Shown here in pieces: positions 1 through 10,617 of a stretch of DNA of 31,043 nucleotides (positions are counted from its first letter, which is position 1; each line of letters starts with the position of its first letter). This stretch comes from Hypsibius dujardini. Its lineage: Eukaryota > Tardigrada > Eutardigrada > Parachela > Hypsibiidae. The stretch is from positions 1 to 31,043 of the forward strand of contig LRSR01008888.1 of assembly GCA_001579985.1 (NCBI GenBank), read 5' to 3'. Under the pieces are notes generated by a model. The model saw only the letters and a list, made by a program, of their open reading frames with translations, searched no databases and was not told the origin of the DNA. The translations under genes were made by a program, and so were the position numbers.

Positions 1-707
1 TAGACCCCCACCCCCACTAGAAACCCAGACATGACGAAGGACTTGCAGACATCGGACTACAGTCACACAGACAGCAACGGAAATAGACTTGCCAGACAGA
101 TCATGCATGGACACAAAAAAGCGCACTCAGTACAGGCACAAATGAACATAGGCAGAGCGAAACAATGCCAAATATTCCATGTGTAATTTAGGTCAGTAAT
201 AAAGCACGAAGTTCGGGTAATAACAAACAAGGCAATAGCAAAACACGGCACCACAGTTGTGGTTGCCTAACCAAAAGAACAGCCACTTTGTTGAGATAGC
301 TTCGTTCGTTCAGCAGGCAGGAATAATATGCAGGTGCAGAAATTCGCAACACTCCGCAAAACACAATTGTGAGACGCGCGCGGCGGACGATGAGTGCAAA
401 TATTTGCAGGAACTTGCTGCAAGTGCGGCACACTCACTCTACGCAATAGAGATCCACACACATTCACGACAGACAGGTATTCGTTGCGGGTATTCGCACT
501 GGAATGGTGGTCGTCATTTATAATAGACCGGTATTAGACCGGTCAGCAAAAGAGCAGGCTACCTAACACAAACCGGTCATCTTTTCCGTAATCCAGAATG
601 ACAACAGTAATGATACAAATGCACCATCATTCGGTCAATACAAATGCACCAATCATTCGGTCCATACAAAAAGCCCGATTTTGCAGTCCCGGTCTCAATG
701 CTCATAC

Positions 708-749
708 GCGCGCACTGCACAGCGCGCACTGCACAGCGCGCACTGCACA
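708..749. repeat. 14-bp tandem repeat, three copies
   Basis: Three exact copies of GCGCGCACTGCACA lie head to tail, followed by a partial fourth. A looser duplication of a roughly 26-bp unit containing CATTCGGTC lies just upstream (617-668). I see no gene in 1-800 beyond these simple repeats. Confidence 0.9.
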
Positions 750-802
750 GCGCCACCTACAGCACTTTGAGGGGAGCTTTCGTTCTCTTACCCGTTTCAT
801 GT

Positions 803-1060
803 ATATCACAATATTATGAAGTTCATTCCCGATAATTTGGTATTTCATCTCGGCCGGGGATTTCATGAGGGATGCACCGAGTGCCAGGCCGGGGAATTTG
901 GACTTGGCACGACGGCGCTGCGAGACGACCTGCTCGGTGGACTGCGACGTACACCGGACCTTCGTGTACTCCACCTCATCGTTGATGATCTCCGAACCGT
1001 TTCTCCCATCCATCACAATGATACGGGAATATTTTTCAGTGGAAAAGAGTTTCAGGAAAC
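803..1060 (-). CDS. Possible internal exon of an unidentified minus-strand gene
   Basis: The minus strand is open across this stretch. Its middle part (about 1016 down to 840) uses strongly GC-ending codons, like the confirmed exons elsewhere in the window. The reading contains SEIINDEVEYTKVRC, SQRRRAKSKFPGLAL and MKSPAEMKYQI. A good donor, GTAAGA, follows at about 802. No convincing acceptor is visible on the upstream side, so the left-to-right limits are uncertain. I do not recognise the protein, and it does not resemble tropomyosin, whose first exons lie 2.5 kb upstream on the same strand. It could be an exon of a gene lying mostly off the left edge, or a chance open frame. Plus-strand frames here are also open, but their codon choice looks less natural. 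Confidence 0.25.
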
Positions 1061-3463
1061 AAGTGACATTTATGTCAAATGTATGATAAAGGGGTCGGTT
1101 GGGTTATAAATCAGGACGACGTCCGAATAAATAGCGCGAAAATTGAAGGATAGCCGGGCTGGGCGGCAACCGGACACTTCACCCGGGGTTCGGGTTCATA
1201 TTTACACACACACACATACATATCTCTCGCGCAAGATGATGAGGATGATTTGCAGCTCCTTTCCCCTCAAAAACGATTGCCGGTCTGACAAACAGCACTG
1301 AAGTGCGCAGAGGAGCAGAGCAGTGCAGGCATTGACTCGATTTCCCTCACCCAGACAACTTTACACTCGATTCAGCAACAGTATGAGCGAATATAAACTT
1401 TTTCGGCTTTTTCTCCCCTTCTCATTGCTGCTGCAGTAATGCGACGCATATCATTGAGGCTGCGCGAGCTAAATAATAATAACGGAGGCCAGACGGTTTA
1501 GATTCGGGGGCTATTTTTAAATTAAAGAGACTCAACAGTGCAGTGTGCGGTACCCTCTTTTTAACAACGACCATTATACTCGTCATATACATGCAGGCAG
1601 ATTTACTCATCGTGCCGGACCGCCGTGATGATGGCTCAATTCTCCGTGCCGATCCGGCAAGTTCTAGCACTTCTGCGTAGCTCAGCAGGCAGTCTTAACA
1701 AAAGGTTCTTTTGAGAATGAAAAACTATAAACTTTTCCTGAACGATTCGAGTATATAAGGTACTGTGAAGGCTCAAGACGGTTCGAGCGGAACAAACCCA
1801 ATTCAAAAGACCTTTGTAATTATCTTCCATGTTCTTGGCGCACCTTTCACAGTGAAGAAATTTTGTGAAAGATGATAATGATGACTTCCCTTAATATAAA
1901 ACGAAACTTTGCAATCTCAATTACTCATCCAAATGATTTACTAGAGCACGTCTGTCATATAAGCGGCATAAAGAGCTAGTACAGCCATGTGCATAAGATT
2001 GGTAAATCCGGTTGAAAGCGCGTAACGGGTTTCAGACAGTCAGTACAAGCACATAGAACGGCAGCACAGATACTCAGACAACCTTACAGGTAAATACAGG
2101 AACAAGGCAAAGAACAAGGCAAAGAACAGGAAGGGTAGACAGGAACAAGAACAAGGCAAAGAACAGGAACGGCAGACAGGACAAGACCAGGGTCTTTTTT
2201 CAGTTAGACAGAAGGGCACAGATAGACATCATGAAACCGATGTTGATCCCAGATAGCACGGAAGTGATTCCCCGACTCACAGTTTGCCTCAATCTGAGGT
2301 GCACCAGTTTGCTGACCACTGGTCAGTAAACGCTGACCTTGAACCCTTTTATCGCTCTGAATTTCTCCCGGATCATCTTGTTTGGCCTATCTCTAACGGA
2401 CATTAAAGAGGTGAATGAAAACAAAAAGATAACGCCCCCTCCCCCTCCCCCTCCCATGCACGTAGAAAGGGTGAATCATTGGTCCCTATACTGTAGCTAT
2501 CTATCTCCCCTCTATCTCACACCCATCACCCACGGGCTCGTGTGCGACGATGGCGCCTCGTAGCAGGCATGCACCGCGACCATAAATCCTTATGTAAAAG
2601 AGACTTATCCAAACATGGCAACGCCACTTCTTCGTCGACGGCAGACCGACCGACCGGGAGAGAGCCTACACGGCGCTCGCGAGTGGGCTGTCCCTTGCCG
2701 GTCTCCTCCGCAGTCTACGTCACGTTCCCAAAATACCATATCGCGTCGTGCAAAACTTTAAAGTGGAACGCGCTCGAGCCTCGAAAGAATCCCATGCTGT
2801 GGTAAGCTACCCTTACCCCCACCCCCCCCCACCATCATGCAATGGGGTAACATCATCCTGCACACACCATGCACTCACTGTACGAAGTCGAGCCATCATA
2901 TGTCTGGGGAACAGAACGTAACCATTAATCAGACGCGAAGGCGAGGAGGAGAATTTGTTATAGCGCGTTTCCGTCCATGTCAGCGCCTCGACACACACAT
3001 ACAGTACACACACACAGGCACGTATAGACACACACACACACCGCCAAAGACCTCTTTCCGCCATGTTGGAAGAGAGCGATCGCTTGAGAGGTGAGACTTG
3101 CAGGCAAACAAACTTCTTGACTTATTCCTACACGGATAGCCGTCAAATTTGACGCGGCCGGACAAAGTGTCTGGCAAACACAAGAACCTTTTTAAACACA
3201 ATCCACCCGGCAAGCTACCTCCCTTAAATGAGATGATACAAGGCACAAAAAATTCATGAGAGATAGCGGACAGCGTCAAACAAAAAAAAGCGCGTTTGAG
3301 ACTGAGACAAAAATTTTAACCCTCAAATTAATCGATCAGGATGAACTGTTTTGTTACAAACTAAAGAAACGGGAAATGAAAATTAATATAATAAAAAGCC
3401 TCGCAATTACTATCTGTGACGTCGCTTCCCTCTGAGAATATTCAGACACATTCGTTTGCGGGC
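1061..3463. other. No supported gene; probable tropomyosin intron 2
   Basis: I found no exon that could be tropomyosin exon 3 (expected to encode the ALNRRIQLLEEDLER-type block) on the minus strand here. The stretch holds AC microsatellites (1204-1216 and about 2995-3040), a degenerate AGGCAAAGAACA tandem (about 2100-2180), C-rich tracts (2434-2456 and 2816-2831), and otherwise nothing I can support. Confidence 0.6.
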
Positions 3464-3469
3464 ACTTAC

Positions 3470-3824
3470 GTCAGCGCTCTTCTTGTCGGCCTCCTCCAGA
3501 GCCTTCTCTTTGGCCAATAGTTTCTCCTGGGTCTCGTCCAGGAGGTTCTCAATCTGTTGGATCTTCTTCTGGAGGTCCTTCACATCCTCTTCCGCCTAAA
3601 GACATAAAAACGGTTAATTAGCAGTTTGCTCATCAGACAAACGAACAACAAACAAACGAACATCCCGTTCCTGGATAATCGTGGCCATGTATTTTATATA
3701 TTCTCCGTACCTTTTCTGCCCGCTTCTCGGCTTCGCGGCTCTTCTGCTCCTGTGCGTCCGCCCGATCCATGGCGTTCTCCTTCTCCAACTTCATCGCCTG
3801 CATCTTCTTCTTAATGGCGTCCAT
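3470..3824 (-). CDS. Tropomyosin, exons 1-2 (N-terminal part, gene incomplete)
   Basis: Tropomyosin is a continuous parallel coiled-coil dimer that lies along actin filaments and, with troponin, gates myosin access in muscle. Exon 1 (3824-3711, 114 nt) starts at the ATG and encodes 38 residues beginning [20 protein letters not shown]. Exon 2 (3595-3470, 126 nt) encodes 42 residues including [20 protein letters not shown]. Donors GTACGG and GTAAGT and the acceptor TTTAG are clear. The sizes 38 + 42 residues are exactly the first two exons of canonical long tropomyosins, and the heptad pattern of hydrophobic residues is intact. Family members are about 284 residues, so roughly 200 residues are missing and must lie beyond 3463 to the left. 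The start fits the highly conserved family N-terminus. The sequence is closest to ecdysozoan forms by eye. Confidence 0.96.
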
Positions 3825-4724
3825 TGTGTTGTTGGATTGGCTGTATGGATGGAAAAATAAATCCGTATATCAAGTATCGGAGGCCGGTAAGAACGGGCGA
3901 TGCGGTCCTTGTTCGCAAAGGAGATCAACGGGAAAAATGGCTGCCACGGAATGAGAACACACACACACACCGGAAAATGCGTATAGAGAGATTTTACGTG
4001 GTGTGAATTTTACTCTTCTCTGACTGCAACAAAGACCCCGTATCGCCTGCGAAATTGTTCACACCACCACCGCCACGGCGAACGAACGACCAGGACGTGC
4101 AAAGGACGGGCAGACGATGGGTATATGGATATATAGTAGTACACACATTCGGCATGTCAAGAAGAATGTGTTTGCATCACTTGCGATTTACAACACGGCA
4201 CGACGGCAACTGTAAAACTGATAACGGAAGACTTACTACACAGAGGAAGGAAGGAAGGGGTGCTAAAGTCCAGACAGATAAGCGTGCCCGTTCATACAAT
4301 GGACAATGTACGGTACAGTCAGGTTGATTGATAGGAAAGTGGAGGTGTGTTTCTAAGTCGAGGTTTAAGGCCAGACAGGCGGAAGTGTCCAACAGGAGCC
4401 GGTCAACGGTACGCAAAGTTCAGGCAGATCAGTCACACAAGAGGGCGTGTTAAAGAGGTGACCCTTAAGACAATGTGGTTCCTTACCTGTTGACTGGAAG
4501 GAAAAAGGAGAAAGGGGCACCGAAGAGGAATGAGAGGTCCTAAACGGGAGCGGGAATCGAAAAACGGGCGGAAGGAAAGATTCGGAAGCTTCGAATGAGA
4601 GAGGGAAAGAGAGACACACACACACACCACACACAGCAGACAAGGGGTGGGATGATGCTATGGGCCCGAAGCAGCGCGGAACACGTACGAAAAGAGCTCA
4701 ACAGTTCTCCAGATGGACCTTATA
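3825..4724 (-). promoter_or_regulatory. Putative tropomyosin 5' UTR intron, leader exon and TATA box
   Basis: On the minus strand a pyrimidine tract and acceptor (TTTTTCCATCCATACAG) end at 3841, leaving only 16 nt of leader before the tropomyosin ATG. A strong donor, CAACAG/GTAAGG, lies at about 4491-4485, and a CTATAAG box lies at 4719-4724. The simplest reading is a non-coding first exon from about 4690 to 4491, spliced to the ATG exon. This is inferred from signals alone. AC repeats (3958-3970 and 4616-4632) fall in the proposed intron and leader. Confidence 0.35.
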
Positions 4725-7700
4725 GTTTATTTAGCTTTTAGAGGTTTAGAGGAGGGGAGGAAAGATCATGAAGCAGACAGACATACAGCGCGAGACGGAG
4801 GAGGAAGAGGAGGCAGGGGAAACGGACGCTGCACTGTACGCCATTTGTTCCGGTCGTGCAAAAAACAGCGTCACACCACGGTGGGATCTCCCTTCTTCGT
4901 GTTCGGTGTGTGTGTGGACGGTCTCTCCGCGAAGGCTGACTAATCGTGGACCGTTGACGTCCGTGGCTCAGCTGCGCCTATACGTCCCCCTGTCCACCCC
5001 CATGTTTTCGCACAAAACCGATCGGAATAATACACGCCGTGGCGCTGCTGGGACTTTTTCGTACTCTTCTCCCTAAATAGCAAACACAGTTGCAACGATC
5101 CGTTTACTGCCTGCTTTCCCCCCAGTTCGCGTGGTCGGACAGAGCGAGGACGGGGAGGAGATGACAGCTCAGCTCACGGTGTGTACGGCAAGCTAAGACT
5201 GGCTGGCTGCCGCTGGCCATCGCGATGCCGTCGACGGGGATGCGGGTTGTGATCCCGGGAGATATTTTTAGTTGCTCTCTGTGAATTTCGTCGCGACTGC
5301 GTGCGACCATTCCGGTGTCGGAGGCTAATTTTCCGTATATACTAGTAGTACCGGGAATGGACGCGGTTGAAATTGTTATCAGCTGTGTGCGGAGGGTGGA
5401 GATATTGGTTGTCACAGTTTTGGCGCCAGAAATATATCGCGAGCGTACTATGCCAGTGAAACGGGATTCCTGCTGCCAGTGGCTCATGGCGGTCCGTGAG
5501 GGGTGTAGTAATTCCGGGAACGACCTCAAAACCTACGCGCACAAGTTGTTTGTTTCCGCGCGGTGAGACCGATTAGCGAGTTAGTGAGTCAGGCCTGTTG
5601 ACGGACATTTATGTCGTTGTTGTTGTGGTCGCGCCAGTAGAGTTTCGCCACAGTAGAGTTTCGCAGCACGCTGAATGATCGAGGTTCGGGTGTCGAACCC
5701 GTTTTGCCGGCCAAGCGCTAGGAGCACTCGTACCCTCATTGGCTGGACCAAGCTCCGGATCACGGTGCTCACAGACCCGTGATGTACTATTTGACGGCAC
5801 CTATTTTCAATACTGGATCGTCCGAAAGTGCTTTCACATCCTCCTCAAAAACAAATTGCAAGTTCGTGTGTTCTGCTGTACTAGAAGAATACGGTTTACA
5901 TGCTGGACAACTATACTGTCTCAAGTGCCAGCTGGTCTTACGCCTGGTCTACACTTCTACAATCGCCTCGATTGTAACGCAACCGCACGTCATCGTGACA
6001 TGTGACGCACAGTTGTTTTTGCGTTAACCACGTGCTCTCCGGTCGGTTTACAAGCGTTATGTATACAGACAAATAAAATCAGTCCCGCTACTCTTGTATA
6101 CAGGCAATTTGTAAAGCGCTCGGACAAGTTACCAGTTAGTGACCGAAAGCGGAACAAATACATGAAAGGAAAGTCCGGCAATGACAGTTCGATTGGGTAG
6201 CGAAGCCGGGCGAAAGACCCGTTAACCGGACAGTGAGGTGGGGAGCCTGTCAACGTTACGATTCCAGCGGCCAAGTTAATGGGTGTACGCAGAGACAGCA
6301 ACCCTCTGTCTGCAGGACAAATGCAAAACGAAGTCAGAGCCCTCGGGGTACAATGACGGAAGACCAGATAGAGTTATGACTGGCCAAGCAGAGTACCCTA
6401 TGACCGGTCTGAGCGACGACGGTTGACCAGACAGGGTGACGGACGGATGGACGGGCGGGCGGACGAGGCGAGGCGACTGTTGTTCAAACAAAGCAATGGA
6501 AGACCGGAAGGGAAGAAAAGGTTGGCCAGAGTAATGTGGAATGGCATTACGGAGAAGAGTGTTCGAACAAAGCTACGACCCGGAAGGCCGTTGGTTGGTG
6601 AGGAGAGCAACAGAAGATCGGGCGGACGGACGAAACAAACACAACTGGAGAAAGGAATCACAGAATGGGCAAAGCGATGGAAGCGCTCTTAAATTCGACG
6701 GGACTGCTAACCCGAAGGAGTGATGGCGGAAGTGCTTCAGTGTGCCGGAGTATGAACGTCCCCGTGGGGGCAAAATGACGGAAAGCCGGGTAGCGTGACC
6801 GAAATGAGGCGTTGTTGCTGAGGATGCCAGAAAGACAACTGAGTGGCCGATTACTGGAGCAGACCGACGGTTTGCCAGACTACCCTGCTAAGACGGAGGG
6901 CGGGACATTTTTCGACAGGGTGATACGCTAGGGATGGTCAACATGGAAACCTAGCACCACAGTTAAGGAAAAAGCCACCGAGTAACTGTTCATACCCAGA
7001 CGAATTCTGGCCCGTCCATCTCAACGGCTCAATTGATAGTTTCCTCAAGACATTGAATCCCTACGTCAATCAGATTCTGCAGAGTACGTTTAAGCTTACC
7101 CGCGTTGTTTTTCCTTTCCGATAAAGACATTGATACCATCCGCCATGACAAAACGAGCCGTGTACTATATAATGTATAATGATCCCGCTGCCGCTTTAGT
7201 CCGAACGCTTGCAACCGATCCGAGCAAAACAAAGGTTCATACGAATACGGTGTCCTATGACTGGCGGCAGCACAACTCCCGGCCCTTCAAGTGTGAGAAA
7301 ACAAAAACCCGGAAGACCCACTAGGCCGCGGACGACAACTTGCAAACGGCAAGGCGCCAAACACAAGGGGAGGTCAGGTTCCACTATTAACTAATGGCCG
7401 TATACCACCACCACGAACCGACCGACCGACCGCAAAGAGATCGCACCACGACGCGTCAGAACGCTCTTCACGCGATTCGAAATTTCCCTAAAAAGTTAAA
7501 CCAACACTGTTCTTGTGCATGTACCGTAACCGCCCACAGCACAGGGGATCACGACCTTTTTATTATTATTAAATCGCATAGAGCCGGTCTCACACAGCGC
7601 GCGTGAATTAGCGGTTTCGCAGTTCCTCCTCGCCGTGCTTCAGCATCGCCATCATCATCACCAGCAGCAGCTGGCTCGCAGCAGCGCTGCCGCCCTCTGT

Positions 7701-8009
7701 GCACGATAGGGGCAGCAGGGGAAAACGGACCGAAGGAAGCGAACGAGAAAAAGTGCTTCTGTGTTTGTTTATGTTATTGCAGCTATTTTAGCAAAACGGT
7801 TTTTGTAGTATGCCGGCAAATGGACCAGATATAAGCAATCGTCGTAACTCTGGTCACAGAAGACCAACGCACCGCGCGTTGAGAACGCCCAGCCATAAAA
7901 AAACGTTGTGAGAGGAACTATGTGTAAACAATTGATTTCTGTAACAGGGTCAATTTTGTCTTGCGACATTGGATGCTGCCGCAGTTGTCTCAAAAAACTA
8001 GCCCCTTAA
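4725..8009. other. Intergenic, no supported protein gene
   Basis: Several open frames exist, the longest being minus 5529-5104 with 141 codons. None has recognisable domains, splice partners or codon bias, so I leave them out. About 6160-6900 is a degenerate GACCGG/GGACGG-rich stretch. A short minus-strand open end (about 7700 to 7606, ending LKHGEEELRNR-stop, with AATAAA-like bases at about 7558) could be a terminal exon of something, but it connects to no upstream exon I can identify. Confidence 0.5.
5609..5765 (-). mobile_element. Possible tRNA-derived SINE
   Basis: Read on the minus strand, an A-box-like stretch (TTGGTCCAGCCAATGAGG) is followed about 40 nt later by a B-box-like GGGTTCGACACCC. 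Next comes a body with a direct repeat, CGAAACTCTACTG twice (the motif starts in TGCTGCGAAACTC and again in TGGCGAAACTC). It ends in an ACAACAACAACGACATAA-like A-rich tail. This is the usual order of a tRNA-derived SINE. The acceptor and D-arm pairing of a true tRNA is absent, so I do not call a tRNA gene. Only one copy is seen here. Confidence 0.35.
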
Positions 8010-8015
8010 TTTATT
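8010..8015 (-). terminator. Poly(A) signal AATAAA of the thioredoxin-domain gene
   Basis: AATAAA on the minus strand, 16 nt past the TAA stop at 8033-8031. It supports the proposed 3' end of the eight-exon gene. Confidence 0.6.
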
Positions 8016-8030
8016 TCCGTCTGGTACGCG

Positions 8031-9968
8031 TTAAACTTTGGGTGAGGCAGGTGAACCGGGATCCTCAGTCGCCGTGGAAGCAGCCTGACTCTGACCGGGT
8101 CCCGGTTCGGTTGCTACGGTAGCATTGCCTGAGACTTGTTCCTCAGACGTCGTGGTACGGCTCGCCGTTTTCTCAACAGGGAATACTGACAAAATCAAAA
8201 GGAAAACAGTTAAGTGAACTGATTGCCAAGGTCAGGACTTCCAATCCACGCTCCATTTGGCCGGATAACGGTCAAATATAAGTGAGCTTTTAACAGGAAC
8301 CATCTGCACTTTTAACAAGAACCATCTGCAAACTGACTTCGATCATGATAGCGGTAAAAAATGCCGACGCAGATCACTCACCTTCTCCTGGCGGAGCAGG
8401 AACAGGTACCGCTTCTTCTGTGAATTAAAAAACTCAATTGCGCGCGTCTTTCATGCGAAATGCATAGACGAATTCAATGGAAGAACAAGGAGGTAGCAAT
8501 CACACGTTTCAAAATGAACGATTAAAGTATCTAACCTGGTGCGCCAACTGATGGGGAAGCTGCGATTGGTTGCTGTGGCTGAGTCCGCCGGATCACTGCC
8601 TGGGCATCCTCCTCTTTCTCTAAAAACATAACCGAACAAAAAGATTCATCGTAGACCGTAAATAAAACTTCGTAGAGTACATGGTAGACCACATACCATC
8701 CGGAACAACGGGAGGTGCAGCAATTAATTCAGCTGGCAAGTCATCTTTAACCGCTATATACACACGTGGCAAAAACCTTGCGCTAACCGAGTCAAGCCAT
8801 TTAACTCGCATGTGTATGAAACTATACATTGTACGAGTTGCATGGCTTAACTCGGTTAGCGCAAAATTTTTGCCACGTGTATTATATCAAATATACAATG
8901 CACAACACACGCAATCAAGATCAAGTTGATTACCAAATTACGTTTATTACGAACCGTATTCCCCCGATCTCAAGGGAGAGTTGAGCCCCACCCCCTCCAG
9001 TCATCGGTTGACTGTTCAATCGGATTCACTGTGTCGTGATTGGTTGAAATTTAAGAGCAACTTGGCACCGATTGATTGACTGATCAAGCGGAATTTCTTG
9101 ACACACGCATTGAATCAGTTGATTGATTGATTGTAGGTAAACAATAGCGAACGGTGATGAACAGATAAGATCCGGGGTGGATCAAATTATCTGGTAGTGC
9201 AAAAAGTGTCCCTTGAGATCGGGAGATTACGGTACTTACGAGTAAAGGGAACATCCAAAAGCACTATCTCGGCGAGCTCGGGATCTTCGTCCGGAAAGAC
9301 GTAGGGCATGTCCTCCGTCAGCACTTGACGGACAGCTCGACCAGACATGAACAGTTTCTCCCGCCGGATCATCTCTTTGATCAGCGGCATCAACACGGAC
9401 GGTTCATACCCGCGGAATATCCCGATGGGCTTCTTTCCCTTCAATGATTACTGTAGCGGTACATGGGATAGCCTGTCAGAAACTCGGGCCGAGTGAGAAG
9501 CGAACAAGTGGCACTCACTCCGAAAAACAAATACGTCGGCATGCATATTCCTTTGAGGTTTTTGAAGGCCGGAACGGCATCAACCTTGATCTGAAACGAA
9601 TCAAGAATACTTCGCATGGATGAAAACAAACACGGATGAAAAGGGAATCGAGGTTCTGAGTCATCAAGTCAGATGCAATTTACGGAGCAGTAGTGCAGAA
9701 GGTCCCAGTCGTCTCCTTCGAGGTATTCGAACTTGGCTTTTTTCAGGAAACGCTTCATCACCATGCAGGGTCCTGCCCATTCTTGGTACGTCTCGCACAC
9801 TGGAAATCAAAAGTGAAAATTAGACTTAACGGACGATACGATCGGCGCGAGGAATAGTGCACAGGACGACTCACCGACCAGTCCGTTTTTCGCTCTGAGG
9901 AAATCGGTGAAGAGATTGACATTCTCTAAATCGGTCACAATTTCCAGTTCCTTCCCTGCTTTCGCCAT
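8031..9968 (-). CDS. Thioredoxin-domain protein, NME8/NME9-like N-terminus without NDK domain
   Basis: Eight exons join in phase: 9968-9875, 9799-9684, 9590-9519, 9438-9240, 8744-8697, 8619-8536, 8417-8382 and 8185-8031, giving 267 residues. The start MAKAGKELEIVTDLEN and the following NGLVVCETYQEWAGPC match the beginning of the axonemal NME8/NME9 (TXNDC3/6) thioredoxin domain. They are followed by VDAVPAFKNLKGICMPTYLF (cis-proline at residue 88) and GIFRGYEPSVL. In flagellar outer-arm dynein, such thioredoxins are accessory chains. Two oddities stand out. The first active-site cysteine is alanine (W39-A-G-P-C43). After residue ~160 the protein is a Pro/Ala/Thr-rich disordered tail ending in TAA, with none of the nucleoside diphosphate kinase domains usual in this family. 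Intron 4 (9239-8745) is mostly two transposons. The assignment rests on remembered family resemblance; the exon phases are seen directly. Confidence 0.82.
8761..8881. mobile_element. Fold-back MITE, family 2, copy 1 (in thioredoxin gene intron 4)
   Basis: About 120 bp that pair with themselves almost end to end. The left arm starts CACACGTGGCAAAAACC and continues TTGCGCTAACCGAG; the right arm is its near-perfect reverse complement ending GCCACGTGT. It is flanked by TATA-rich bases. A second copy lies at 21186-21304. It sits 15 nt upstream (minus strand) of the exon 5 acceptor. Confidence 0.85.
8951..9235. mobile_element. Inverted-repeat element, family 1, copy 1 (in thioredoxin gene intron 4)
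   Basis: Arms of roughly 30 bp (8951-8980 and 9206-9235) share the core GATCTCAAGGG in inverted orientation with ACCGTA at the outer end. The four bases TTAC flank both sides (8947-8950 and 9236-9239) and may be a target-site duplication. The right arm also matches the right arm of the element at 10925-11076 (GCAAAAA-GTG-CCCTTGAGATCG), so the two are one family. TTGATTGATTG repeats fill the interior. There is no coding capacity. Confidence 0.75.
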
Positions 9969-10617
9969 AGTTGAGATTTGAGGTTCATTAAGCGCAAAAA
10001 GTCTCCCAATCTGAGGAGACGTCTTCCATCGATTGAGCAAGGGATGTATATCAGCGTATGGTTGCTGGGGAAATAGTACACCAAAGATTGGACGTTGTCC
10101 AGGTCTGATCAATATATTGTATTAATGGTTCGTAGTACGATAACTGATGAATATGCCTTCATGGCTTGGAGTAGCTTAAAAGAACCCAGTTCAAATTCAC
10201 CGGTACCTCTTCCTATGTCTATTCTCAAGCAAGCTGCTGCTCGGGATTCCATGCGTACCCTTCCTTCAGGAACCTTGCTCGAGCTCGAATAGTTAGTTCA
10301 TCATGGACCGGTTTGTGCATTGATTGGTTGATTATCACACTACGGCAGGCGGAAAAGAATACATTGTAACTTGGCCGTTCAATTCCACTAAAAAACAGCT
10401 CAATTCCATTCCCTAATGTTATTATTATCCAAAAACAGAGTTGATCAAAATTAAGTCCACGAAGAGATGTGACTAGTTTATTTCTCATGCCATCAGAGAA
10501 GGAACGGAGCAGAACATTCCCACTCTTCCCGTAGGCTAGCCACGAGGCACGAAGAACAAGTTTAACAAAACATGATTATTTTCACAGCAAAACATATAAG
10601 AAAATCTTTACACGGCA
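9969..10617. other. Spacer between FMC1-like and thioredoxin-domain genes
   Basis: About 650 bp between the FMC1-like stop and the thioredoxin gene ATG, both on the minus strand. It must hold the FMC1-like 3' UTR (an AATAAA on the minus strand lies at 10477-10482) and the promoter of the next gene. The frame upstream of the thioredoxin ATG happens to stay open to about 10112 but shows no family similarity, so I kept the ATG at 9968. Confidence 0.5.

Noticed and set aside
5060-5080. CArG/MEF2-like site (CCTAAATAGC) upstream of tropomyosin
   Set aside because: One mismatch from the SRF consensus and too short for MEF2; chance occurrence is likely.
5104-5529. 141-codon open frame on the minus strand
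   Set aside because: No recognisable domain, no codon bias like the confirmed exons, no splice partners; it lies in a repeat-rich spacer.
7606-7720. Open minus-strand end LKHGEEELRNR-stop with a nearby AATAAA as last exon of the thioredoxin gene
   Set aside because: The gene already has an in-phase terminal exon with stop at 8031 and a closer poly(A) signal; no exon joins to this one. Kept only as a possible alternative end.
9969-10112. In-frame upstream extension of the thioredoxin protein
   Set aside because: The extension shows no family similarity, and the ATG at 9968 places the domain at the normal distance from the N-terminus.
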